NCBI RefSeq assembly: GCF_013523055.1
Contig: NZ_JAAMQM010000032.1
Coordinates: forward strand, 1-54,096
Length of the DNA stretch: 54,096 bases
DNA from: Pseudomonas capeferrum
GTDB lineage: Bacteria > Pseudomonadota > Gammaproteobacteria > Pseudomonadales > Pseudomonadaceae
Direction: 5' to 3'
Part shown: piece after piece, positions 40,946-49,079 of the stretch
How positions within the stretch are numbered: the first letter of the stretch is position 1
How the letters are laid out: every line of letters begins with the position of its first letter
The notes under the pieces: model-generated
What the model saw: only the letters and a program-made list of their open reading frames with translations
The model's database searches: none
Told to the model about the DNA's origin: nothing
Position numbers and translations under genes: made by a program

Positions 40946-41859
40946 AAGTCGCCATCAACGCCCAGCAAAACGCGCAAGGTGCCCCCACGGGCACCGGCGC
41001 ACCCGGAGCGGCCGTGCCCCCTCCCTCCATGAGGCAACGCTGGCGCGGCAGTCGCAACCTGGTGCCCGCGCTGCTGTTCCTCGGTCTGTTCTTCTTCGCT
41101 CCACTCATCGGCCTGTTACTGCGCGGGGTGCTGGAGCCCGTGCCGGGACTGGGCAACTACGAGCAACTGTTCGCCAACTCGGCCTATGCCCGGGTCCTGT
41201 TCAACACCTTCTCGGTGGCTGGCCTGGTCACGCTGATCAGCGTGCTGCTCGGCTTTCCGCTCGCCTGGGCCATCACCCTGGTACCCAACGGCTGGGGCCG
41301 CTGGCTGCTGAACATCGTGTTGCTGTCGATGTGGACCAGCCTGCTGGCGCGCACCTACTCCTGGCTGGTACTGCTGCAAGCCTCCGGGGTGATCAACAAG
41401 GCGTTGATGGCCATGGGCATCATCGATGCCCCGCTGGAGATGGTGCACAACCTGACCGGCGTGGTGATCGGCATGAGCTACATCATGATCCCGTTCATCG
41501 TCCTGCCATTGCAGGCGACCATGCATGCCATCGACCCGATGGTGCTGCAGGCCGGCTCGATCTGTGGCGCCAGCCCTTGGACCAACTTCTTCAAAGTGTT
41601 CCTGCCGCTGTGCCGTTCGGGCCTGTTCTCGGGTGCCTTGATGGTGTTCGTGATGTCGTTGGGGTACTACGTCACCCCGGCCTTGCTCGGTGGCGCGCAG
41701 AACATGATGCTGCCCGAATTCATCGTCCAGCAGGTGCAATCGTTCCTCAACTGGGGCCTGGCCAGCGCCGCCGCCGCGTTGCTGATCGCCATCACCCTGG
41801 TGTTGTTCTACTTCTACCTGAAGCTGCAACCGGAATCCCCGGTCGGCAACGCGAGGTAA
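40942..41859 (+). CDS. ABC importer permease 1, PotB/PotH type
   Basis: A 305-residue inner-membrane permease with about six helices. A hydrophilic Gly/Pro/Ala-rich N-terminus of about 35 residues precedes TM1 (NLVPALLFLGLFFFAPLIGL). The EAA loop is AGSICGASPWTNFFKVFLPL (about residues 205-224). Start overlaps the binding-protein stop by four bases. Confidence 0.9.
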   Translation: MKVAINAQQNAQGAPTGTGAPGAAVPPPSMRQRWRGSRNLVPALLFLGLFFFAPLIGLLLRGVLEPVPGLGNYEQLFANSAYARVLFNTFSVAGLVTLISVLLGFPLAWAITLVPNGWGRWLLNIVLLSMWTSLLARTYSWLVLLQASGVINKALMAMGIIDAPLEMVHNLTGVVIGMSYIMIPFIVLPLQATMHAIDPMVLQAGSICGASPWTNFFKVFLPLCRSGLFSGALMVFVMSLGYYVTPALLGGAQNMMLPEFIVQQVQSFLNWGLASAAAALLIAITLVLFYFYLKLQPESPVGNAR

Positions 41860-41865
41860 GCCGCC

Positions 41866-42675
41866 ATGCTCCTGACTCCCAATGCCATGGGTCGCCCGCT
41901 GCGCGTGGGCCTGTACCTGACCACCGGGGTGATCGCGGCGTTCCTGCTGCTGCCGATCGTGTTCATCGTCCTGCTGTCGTTCGGCTCGTCCCAGTGGCTG
42001 GTGTTCCCACCACCGGGCTGGACCTTCAAGTGGTACGAGCAGTTCTTCGCCAACCCCGAGTGGATGGACGCGGCCCTGGCCAGCCTCAAGGTCGCCATCC
42101 TGACGACCATCTGCGCGGTACTGCTGGGTCTGCCGACGGCCTTCGCCCTGGTCCGCGGTCGCTTCCCCGGTCGCGACATGCTCTACGGCCTGTTCACCCT
42201 GCCGATGATCGTGCCGCTGGTGATCATCGCCGTCGCGGTCTATGCGCTGTTCCTCAAGCTTGGCTACACCGGCACGCTGTTTTCCTTCGTGGTCAGCCAT
42301 GTGATCGTGGCCTTGCCGTTCACCATCATCTCGATCATCAACTCGCTGAAGCTGTTCGACCAGTCGATCGAGGATGCCGCGGTGATCTGCGGCGCGTCGC
42401 GTCTGCAGGCCATCTACAAGGTGACCTTCCCGGGAATCCGCCCAGGCATGATCGCCGGCGCCCTGTTCGCCTTCCTGGTTTCCTGGGACGAGGTGGTGCT
42501 CAGCGTGATGATGGCCAGCCCCAACCTGCAGACCCTGCCGGTGAAGATGTGGACCACCTTGCGCCAGGACCTGACGCCGGTAATCGCCGTCGCCTCGACG
42601 CTGCTGATCGGTCTGTCGCTCCTTGTCATGGTGATCGCCGCCGCCCTGCGCCGGCGCAACGAAGTCAGCGCCTGA
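41866..42675 (+). CDS. ABC importer permease 2, PotC/PotI type
   Basis: A 269-residue inner-membrane permease with about six helices, starting six bases after permease 1. The EAA loop is DAAVICGASRLQAIYKVTFP (about residues 169-188). It completes the transmembrane part of the importer. Confidence 0.9.
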   Translation: MLLTPNAMGRPLRVGLYLTTGVIAAFLLLPIVFIVLLSFGSSQWLVFPPPGWTFKWYEQFFANPEWMDAALASLKVAILTTICAVLLGLPTAFALVRGRFPGRDMLYGLFTLPMIVPLVIIAVAVYALFLKLGYTGTLFSFVVSHVIVALPFTIISIINSLKLFDQSIEDAAVICGASRLQAIYKVTFPGIRPGMIAGALFAFLVSWDEVVLSVMMASPNLQTLPVKMWTTLRQDLTPVIAVASTLLIGLSLLVMVIAAALRRRNEVSA

Positions 42676-42694
42676 GCGCCCGGAGACAACAACA

Positions 42695-43843
42695 ATGAAT
42701 GCAGTCAGCAAAGACCCCGCGCACGACAAGACCCTGGTCAGCCTGCGCGACCTGAACAAGCACTACGGCGATTTCGCCGCCGTCGACAACATCAGCCTGG
42801 AGATCCAGGACGGTGAGTTCCTCACCTTCCTCGGCTCCAGCGGCTCGGGCAAGTCCACTACCCTGTCGATGCTGGCCGGTTTCGAAACGCCGAGCAGCGG
42901 CGAGATCCTGGTCGATGGCAAATCGCTGGTGAACGTGCCACCGCACAAGCGCGACATCGGCATGGTGTTCCAGCGTTATTCACTGTTCCCGCACCTGTCG
43001 GTACGCGACAACATCGCCTTCCCGCTGGCCATTCGCAAGCTCGGCAGCGCCGAGATCGACAAGCGCGTCGATGCCATGCTCAAGCTGGTGCAGCTGGAAA
43101 AGTTCGCTCACCGCCGCCCGGCGCAAATGTCCGGCGGACAGCAACAGCGCGTGGCCATCGCCCGCGCACTGGTCTACGAGCCACGCATTCTGCTGATGGA
43201 CGAACCCCTCGGCGCGCTGGACAAGAAGCTGCGCGAAGACCTGCAGGACGAGCTGCGCCAGTTGCATCGGCGCCTGGGTATCACCATCGTCTATGTGACC
43301 CATGACCAGGAAGAAGCCATGCGCCTGTCCCAGCGCATCGCCATCTTCAGCCATGGCAAGATCGTCGGTCTCGGTACCGGCTATGACCTGTACCAGAACC
43401 CGCCGAACGCCTTTGTCGCGTCCTTTCTCGGCAATTCCAACTTCCTGCGCGTCACGGCCAACAGCAACGGCGCCGCAAGCTTCGAGGGCCAGCCGCTGAC
43501 CATCCGCCTGACTCCGGGCCTGGACGCGGGCAAGGAAGCCCTGATCATGGTGCGCCCGGAAAAAGCCTTGGCCCTGAGTGTCGAGCAGGCGTCTCGCGAT
43601 CCGCTGCCCGCCGGTTGGAACGAGGTCAGCGCCAAGGTCGGCGAAGTCTTGTTCCTCGGCGAAAGCCAGACCTGTCACGTCGTGACCACAGGCGGTACCG
43701 AGATGACGGTCAAGGCGCTCTCGGCGGCAGGCATGCCGATGCAACCGGGGGATACCGTGAAAGTGCGCTGGGCCACCGCCGATGCATGCATCTACACCGA
43801 GTGGACGGAAAGCGACCTGAACAAGGCGGCGGGCGCGCATTGA
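42695..43843 (+). CDS. ABC importer ATPase, PotA/PotG type
   Basis: A 382-residue ATPase. Walker A GSSGSGKST (about residues 47-55), signature MSGGQQQRVAIARAL (about 144-158), Walker B ILLMDEPLGALDKK (about 164-177) and YVTHDQEEAM (about 198). A C-terminal TOBE domain (about 290-370) is present, as in PotA. It starts 19 bases after permease 2. A GC-rich hairpin lies at 43873-43902. Confidence 0.92.
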   Translation: MNAVSKDPAHDKTLVSLRDLNKHYGDFAAVDNISLEIQDGEFLTFLGSSGSGKSTTLSMLAGFETPSSGEILVDGKSLVNVPPHKRDIGMVFQRYSLFPHLSVRDNIAFPLAIRKLGSAEIDKRVDAMLKLVQLEKFAHRRPAQMSGGQQQRVAIARALVYEPRILLMDEPLGALDKKLREDLQDELRQLHRRLGITIVYVTHDQEEAMRLSQRIAIFSHGKIVGLGTGYDLYQNPPNAFVASFLGNSNFLRVTANSNGAASFEGQPLTIRLTPGLDAGKEALIMVRPEKALALSVEQASRDPLPAGWNEVSAKVGEVLFLGESQTCHVVTTGGTEMTVKALSAAGMPMQPGDTVKVRWATADACIYTEWTESDLNKAAGAH

Positions 43844-43872
43844 GCGATACGCCGCGCGTCATGGCGGTATGA

Positions 43873-43902
43873 ACGGGGCGCTGGCGACAGCCGCCCCTTT
43901 CG
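43873..43902 (+). terminator. Hairpin after the PotG-like gene
   Basis: GGGGCGCTG and CAGCCGCCCC pair with one bulged base around GCGA and are followed by TTTCG. A plausible terminator for the importer operon, 30 bases after the stop. Confidence 0.6.
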
Positions 43903-43980
43903 ACAATTCCAGCGGGTCCGCACGGAAGCGGATACAGAACCGTCGAGCGACCTCGGACAGAGGTCGCAGGCAGGACGGTA

Positions 43981-44694
43981 TCAGTCGGTCAGACCGACGT
44001 AGACGTTCTGCACGTCGTCATGATGGTCGATCGCCTCGAGGAACGCCTCGACCTCGGCCATGGCCTCGGCACCCAGGCCGGCAGCGCTGACCGGGTTCTT
44101 CGGGGTGTAGCCGATCTTCGCCGAAGTCACGGTGAACCCATGCTCGGGCAGGGCTTTCTGCACGCTGTCCAGGTCCGTGGTCTCGGTGACGAACAGCGTC
44201 GAGCCCTCCTCCTCGCCAGCTTCGAAATCCTGCGCGCCGGCTTCGATCGCCGCCAGCTCCGGATCCGCGTCGGCGTCGACCGGGATGGCCTCGATCAGGC
44301 CGACGTGGTTGAAGTCCCAGGACACCGAGCCACTGGCGCCCAGTTGCCCCTTGCGGAACGCCACGCGGATCTCGGCGACGGTGCGGTTGACGTTGTCGGT
44401 CAGGCACTCGACGATCAGCGGCACGCGGTGCGGCGCGAAACCTTCGTAGGTCACGGCGGTGTACTGGATGGTATCGCCATCGAGGCCCGCGCCCTTGCGG
44501 ATGGCGCGCTCGAGGGTCTCGCGGGTCATCGAGGCCTTCTTGGCCTGTTCCACCGCCAAGCGCAGGCGAGGGTTCATGTCCGGGTCGGCGCCGGACTTCG
44601 CGGCGATCTGGATTTCCTTGGCCAGCTTGCCCATGATCTTGCCCTTGGCATTGGCTGCGGCTTCTCTATGCTTGGCTTTCCACTGTGCGCCCAT
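43981..44694 (-). CDS. yeeN: YebC/PmpR-family protein, YeeN type
   Basis: A 237-residue member of the YebC family (DNA-binding regulators; some members help ribosomes at proline stretches). It begins MGAQWKAKHREAAANAKGK, the start typical of YeeN, and has NPRLRLAVEQAKKASMTRET (about residues 41-60) and DNVNRTVAEIRVAF (about 100-113). AAGAGAG precedes the ATG. Pseudomonads normally have a separate YebC next to ruvC, so this is the second family member. Confidence 0.9.
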   Translation of the reverse strand: MGAQWKAKHREAAANAKGKIMGKLAKEIQIAAKSGADPDMNPRLRLAVEQAKKASMTRETLERAIRKGAGLDGDTIQYTAVTYEGFAPHRVPLIVECLTDNVNRTVAEIRVAFRKGQLGASGSVSWDFNHVGLIEAIPVDADADPELAAIEAGAQDFEAGEEEGSTLFVTETTDLDSVQKALPEHGFTVTSAKIGYTPKNPVSAAGLGAEAMAEVEAFLEAIDHHDDVQNVYVGLTD

Positions 44695-44891
44695 GTCGAC
44701 TCTCTTACGTTACAGATGCCGGTTCAGGAAGCGACCGGCGAAGTGGGTGCAGTTTATACGCCCTCTTTCCCCCAATCGACAAGAAATGACGCCATGAGGT
44801 GTTCAACGCAAGTCCGCGCGCCTGGTGCTCCGCCGTCATCCGGTGCGATGCCCTATGATGAAGTCGTCCGGCTTACTTCGAGGCTTCTGTC

Positions 44892-45254
44892 ATGCCCTAC
44901 CGTCTCGGCGCCGATGCCCTGCTCGTGCTGCACCTGGGCTTCATCCTGCTGGTCCTGTTCGGTGGCTTGCTGGTATTGCGCTGGCGTGGCGCCCTGTTGA
45001 TCCACCTGCCGGCGGTGGCCTGGGGGCTGGCGGTCGAGTGCCTGCACCTGGACTGCCCGCTGACCGCGTGGGAGAACCGTCTGCGTGTCGCAGCGGGACA
45101 GGCCGGTTACCAAGGGGGCTTCATCGAGCACTACCTGTGGCCGTTGATTTATCCGGCCGGGCTGACGCCTCAACTACAGGTGGTCCTGGGCGCGATCGTC
45201 CTGGCGGTCAACCTCTCGGTCTACGGTTACCTGGCCTGGCGCTGGCGTCGCTAA
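44892..45254 (+). CDS. DUF2784 membrane protein
   Basis: A 120-residue inner-membrane protein with about three hydrophobic segments (LLVLHLGFILLVLFGGLLVL, LLIHLPAVAWGLAVE, VVLGAIVLAVNLSVYGYLAW) and the conserved CPLTAWENRLR motif (about residues 55-65) that marks DUF2784. Function unknown. Its last four bases overlap the convergent tam gene. Confidence 0.85.
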   Translation: MPYRLGADALLVLHLGFILLVLFGGLLVLRWRGALLIHLPAVAWGLAVECLHLDCPLTAWENRLRVAAGQAGYQGGFIEHYLWPLIYPAGLTPQLQVVLGAIVLAVNLSVYGYLAWRWRR

Positions 45255-46015
45255 CGGGTAGCGACCAGGAACAGTCGCGGAAACGGCAGCAGCACCTTGC
45301 CATCCGAGGCCGGTGGGTAATCACGCCGCATGGCCTGCAGGTACAGTTGCAGGAAACTTGCCCGTTCCTGTTCCTCGAGTCGCGCGAGGTAGGGACGCAA
45401 CGCGGATCCCTTGAACCATTCGACCACCGCCTCGGCCCCTCCCGACAGCGGATGGTGGTAGGTGGTCCGCCAGATATCCACACGGGCGCACAGCGGGCCG
45501 AGCAGATCGTAGTAAAAGGCGGCATCGTGCCGCGGCGGCAGCTTCAGGCTCGCCAGCCTGTCGGCCCAAGGGCCTTGGCCGGCGATTTCGCGCAAGCGCC
45601 GGTGGGCCGGCTCATCGAGGTTGTCGGGCGTCTGCACGGCCAGGCAGCCCCCATCCGCCAACTGCTGCAACAAGTGCGGATAGAGGTTGCGATGGTCAGG
45701 CACCCATTGCAGCGAGGCGTTGGCGAGGATCAACGCCTGAGGTTCCTCGGCCGACCACCCGGCGATGTCGCCAGCCTGACAGCGTACATGGGGTAGGCGC
45801 TGGTGCGCCTGGCCGAGCATGTCCTCGTCGCTGTCCAGGGCAGTGACCGACGCATCGGGATAGCGCCGCAGCAACACCTCGGTCGAGTTGCCCGGACCGC
45901 AGCCCAGGTCGGTCGCATGCGTTACCGTCTTCAATGGCACGGAGGCCAGCAGATCGCGTACCGGGCGGGTACGTTCATCTTCGAACAGCGAATACTGCGA
46001 AGCGGACCAGGTCAT
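45251..46015 (-). CDS. tam: Trans-aconitate 2-methyltransferase
   Basis: A 254-residue SAM-dependent methyltransferase that methylates trans-aconitate, a toxic by-product of aconitase. It begins MTWSASQYSLFEDERTRPVR, the typical Tam start, with the SAM-binding ATDLGCGPGNST (about residues 31-42) and ALDSDEDMLGQA (about 54). Start at 46015 is supported by AAAAAGGAGCC; the frame opens further upstream through the REP region, which I reject. Confidence 0.9.
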   Translation of the reverse strand: MTWSASQYSLFEDERTRPVRDLLASVPLKTVTHATDLGCGPGNSTEVLLRRYPDASVTALDSDEDMLGQAHQRLPHVRCQAGDIAGWSAEEPQALILANASLQWVPDHRNLYPHLLQQLADGGCLAVQTPDNLDEPAHRRLREIAGQGPWADRLASLKLPPRHDAAFYYDLLGPLCARVDIWRTTYHHPLSGGAEAVVEWFKGSALRPYLARLEEQERASFLQLYLQAMRRDYPPASDGKVLLPFPRLFLVATR

Positions 46016-46050
46016 TGCCGGCTCCTTTTTGTGAATGTAGCGGTTGGGCC

Positions 46051-46157
46051 GCTTTGCACCCCTTCGCGGGCAAGCCCGCTCCCACACGTTGAGCGCTGAA
46101 TTCAGAAAACTGCGCACTTCTTGTGGGAGCGGGCTTGCCCGCGAAGGGGTGCAAAGC
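46051..46157. repeat. REP pair with 36-bp perfect arms upstream of tam
   Basis: GCTTTGCACCCCTTCGCGGG through CCCACA (46051-46086) is perfectly inverted at 46122-46157. The core is GCGGGCAAGCCCGC. The leader of tam just right of its start (46013-46050) has a degenerate second copy at 46201-46239, on the far side of this BIME. Confidence 0.9.
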
Positions 46158-46285
46158 AGCCCCAGTTGCAGATTGTGGGGCTTAACTGACTGGCATTAGC
46201 CATTGCAGGCTCCTTTTGTGTGCATGTGGCGGTCAGGCCAGGGCCAGTCGGTGAAGAATGATATTCGATGCGACTGCTGGCGGGC

Positions 46286-46323
46286 GGCCTTCGGCTTCTG
46301 GGATTTCATTGAAGCCGAAGGCC
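46286..46323. repeat. 13-bp inverted repeat
   Basis: GGCCTTCGGCTTC and GAAGCCGAAGGCC pair around a 12-base loop. It is followed by a degenerate REP (ATCGCGGGACAAGTCG). The remainder of the 431-base gap between tam and the GGDEF-EAL gene is REP-like and non-coding. Confidence 0.75.
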
Positions 46324-46446
46324 TATCGCGGGACAAGTCGCATCGGCGACCGCCGCTCGCCACCGGTATGCGGTGTAGCGAAACACGCGCTCGGTGGCGA
46401 GGGCTGCGATGCGCCGCGCGGACGGCGCTCGCTCCCAAAGGCGCTC

Positions 46447-49023
46447 TCACTGCTCGATTCGCGCCGGGCACTCCTGTGGCTCAGGCGCGCGATACCCGTT
46501 CATCAGGCGAATCAGGTCGTCGTTGTCGATCGGCCTGCTGAGCAAGAACCCTTGCACTTCGTGACACTGGTCGGCGCTCAGCAGCGCCAGCTGGTCGGCG
46601 GTCTCCACGCCTTCGGCGGTCACTGTCATGCCCATGGCATTGCCCAGGTTGATGATCGCCTGGACGACACTGCGATCGCTGTCGCTGCGACCCAGCGACT
46701 GCACGAAACGCTTGTCGATCTTGATGCTGTCGAAGGGATAGGTGCGCAGGTAGCCGAGCGACGAATAGCCGGTACCGAAGTCATCCATGTTCAGACGCAC
46801 GCCCAACTCCTTCAGCGCGTTCATGGTATGCAGCGCGCCTTCCACGTCGTTGAGCATGACGTTCTCGGTAATCTCCAGCTCCAACCGATGAGCCGGCAGG
46901 CGCGTGGCGATCAATGCCTCGCGCACATCCCTGACCACATCGCTAAGGCTGAACTGTGCCGGTGACATGTTCACCGAGACCATCACCTCCAATGGCCAGC
47001 CGCTGGCTCGCAGGCAGGCTTCGTGCAGCACCCAGTTCCCCAGGTGCACGATCAGGTCGGATTCTTCGGCCAGGCCGATGAAGTCGTCCGGACGCATCAG
47101 GCCGCGCTCGGGATGCTGCCAGCGCACCAGCGCTTCCACCGAGGCGACGGTCGTGCCGTCCACGCAGAAACGCGGCTGGAAGTGCAGGACCAGTTCGCCA
47201 CGCGGGATCCCCTCGCGCAGTTCACGCTCGAGGGCGCGTTTGTCCAGCAGCGCGGCGCTCATCTGCGTGGAGAAATACCGCCAAGTGTTCTTGCCCGCCT
47301 GCTTGGCGCTGTACAACGCCACGTCGGCGTAGCGGATGAGCTCCGAGGGACCGCCACCATGCTCTCTGGACAGGACCACGCCCAGGCTGGCGCCCACATG
47401 GACACGGTGATTCTCGATCTGGATAGGCTGCTGCAGGCTCTGGATGATGCGTGCGCAAAAGCGGTCCAGTTCTTCGCGCTGGCCTGGCTTGACCAGAGCC
47501 AGGACAAATTCGTCGCCACCCAAGCGCGCCACCAGGTCGCTGTCGCGCGTTGCCTGGCCCAGCCGCGCCGCGACCTCCATCAGTACCGCGTCGCCCGCCG
47601 GGTGACCGAGGCTGTCGTTGATCGGCTTGAAATTGTCCAGGTCGAGCACCAGCACGGCCATCTCGGTGTGCCCCGCTTCTTCGAGAAAGCGGAACAGCTT
47701 GTTGCGATTGGGCAGCCCGGTGAGCGCGTCATGCATCGACAGGTGCTGGATCTGCGCATGGGCCGCCACCTCGTCGGTAATATCGGTGCTGGTGCCACGA
47801 AAACCGACGCACAACTTGTGCTCGATGATGGCCCGCGCCGAGATACGACATGTGCGCGACTGACCGAGTTGATCGCGATAATGGCAACGCAGGCTCCCCG
47901 CAGCGCCGCTGGCAGCCAGACTGCCCAACCAGGTCTCCACGCGTTGGGTATCGCATTCCAGCAGGTCGGTGAGCGGCCGCAGCAGCCACTGCTCTACTGG
48001 GTAACCCGTGAGCTCGGCGAAGCGTGGCGAAAGATAGGTCAGGCGCAGTTGCGCATCGGACTCCCAGATCCAGTCCGAAGCCGCCTCGGCCACGGCCTTG
48101 AATCGTTCTTCGCTGGTTTGCAGGGCGGCCTTCGATTCGGCCAGGCGCTGGTGGCTGCGGTCGATGCTGGTGCTGACACGCATGGCATAGCGAGCGAAGA
48201 CTGCCATCAGCGTGAGAATGATCAAGGCGGCAGCGGCCAGCGGCGGCCCAACGCTCCAGAGCAGTTCGCTGCCCGGCTGCGGTATGGTCCAGGTCAGTGC
48301 ACGACCGCTACCTGGCAAGGGAATGTATCCGCGTCCCTTGGCGGGACTCTGTACGGCAGTCGTGGCGAAGCCGTGCAAGCCGACCGTGGCACCCAGGTCC
48401 TTGAGCATGACCGGGTCGAGCGCACGAATGAACACCAGCACTGTCTGTGACGCGGCCAGATGATGCGGCATGGCGAGAGGTTGGATCACTGCCGCCGTGA
48501 ACAGCGCTGGCTGCCCATCGAACAACAAGAAGCCCACGGCTGCCTGCTCGGATTCGGAAGCCTGGGAGGCCTCGCGAGCACGCTGCAGGATGGTCGACGC
48601 GTGGCCGGTCCTGCGCTCGAGCGGTACATCGCTCAATTGCCCCTCGAAAATGGCATAGCGTGTGCCGCTGTCATCAAGGACGTACACCCCCTCGTAGCCG
48701 TCGGACGTGAAAAGCGTCGGGCCGACATTATCCTCATCGAAGGCCCAGCGCTGATCGATTCGTCCCACCAGATGGTCGTAGGCCGATTGCCAGACCGCGT
48801 GGCTGAGCAGGTAGACCTTTTCGGATCTTTCCAGTTGGGTCAATGCCGAGTCGGCATAGAAATGGCTGGCTCGAACCTCTCGCTCATTCAAGGTACCGGC
48901 GATGCGGTAGAGCGACACTGCGCCAATCACCAAGGCCAGGGCAAGCAGCCCGGCAAACCCCACTATCAGTTGGCGTACCACATGGCTGCGGGTCGACGTA
49001 CCGTTGCCCAAGGATGCATCCAT
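46447..49023 (-). CDS. CHASE4-PAS-GGDEF-EAL c-di-GMP signalling protein
   Basis: An 858-residue inner-membrane protein. Order: TM1 (about 18-40), periplasmic CHASE4 sensor (about 50-215), TM2 (about 255-282), PAS (about 305-420), GGDEF (about 430-590) and EAL (about 605-845). The GGDEF site is intact (RLGGDEFVLAL), as is the EAL site (VEALVRW) with the metal-binding DDFGTGYSS and ENVML segments, so it could both make and break c-di-GMP. AAGG precedes the ATG at 49023. It probably influences motility or biofilm formation; the signal is unknown. Confidence 0.92.
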   Translation of the reverse strand: MDASLGNGTSTRSHVVRQLIVGFAGLLALALVIGAVSLYRIAGTLNEREVRASHFYADSALTQLERSEKVYLLSHAVWQSAYDHLVGRIDQRWAFDEDNVGPTLFTSDGYEGVYVLDDSGTRYAIFEGQLSDVPLERRTGHASTILQRAREASQASESEQAAVGFLLFDGQPALFTAAVIQPLAMPHHLAASQTVLVFIRALDPVMLKDLGATVGLHGFATTAVQSPAKGRGYIPLPGSGRALTWTIPQPGSELLWSVGPPLAAAALIILTLMAVFARYAMRVSTSIDRSHQRLAESKAALQTSEERFKAVAEAASDWIWESDAQLRLTYLSPRFAELTGYPVEQWLLRPLTDLLECDTQRVETWLGSLAASGAAGSLRCHYRDQLGQSRTCRISARAIIEHKLCVGFRGTSTDITDEVAAHAQIQHLSMHDALTGLPNRNKLFRFLEEAGHTEMAVLVLDLDNFKPINDSLGHPAGDAVLMEVAARLGQATRDSDLVARLGGDEFVLALVKPGQREELDRFCARIIQSLQQPIQIENHRVHVGASLGVVLSREHGGGPSELIRYADVALYSAKQAGKNTWRYFSTQMSAALLDKRALERELREGIPRGELVLHFQPRFCVDGTTVASVEALVRWQHPERGLMRPDDFIGLAEESDLIVHLGNWVLHEACLRASGWPLEVMVSVNMSPAQFSLSDVVRDVREALIATRLPAHRLELEITENVMLNDVEGALHTMNALKELGVRLNMDDFGTGYSSLGYLRTYPFDSIKIDKRFVQSLGRSDSDRSVVQAIINLGNAMGMTVTAEGVETADQLALLSADQCHEVQGFLLSRPIDNDDLIRLMNGYRAPEPQECPARIEQ

Positions 49024-49079
49024 TGCGTCACTACCTTATCCGGGTTTTCAGACAATTGACCCCTGCCTCCTGCGGTTGA

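Noticed and set aside
40785..42759. Long open frames on both strands over the PotH/PotI-like permeases
   Set aside because: They overlap two coupled membrane-protein genes in other frames and have Arg/His/Gln-rich composition without motifs.
9570..46323. CRISPR array among the repeated palindromes
   Set aside because: The repeats are REP/BIME pairs or tandem units without regular unique spacers, and no cas genes are present.
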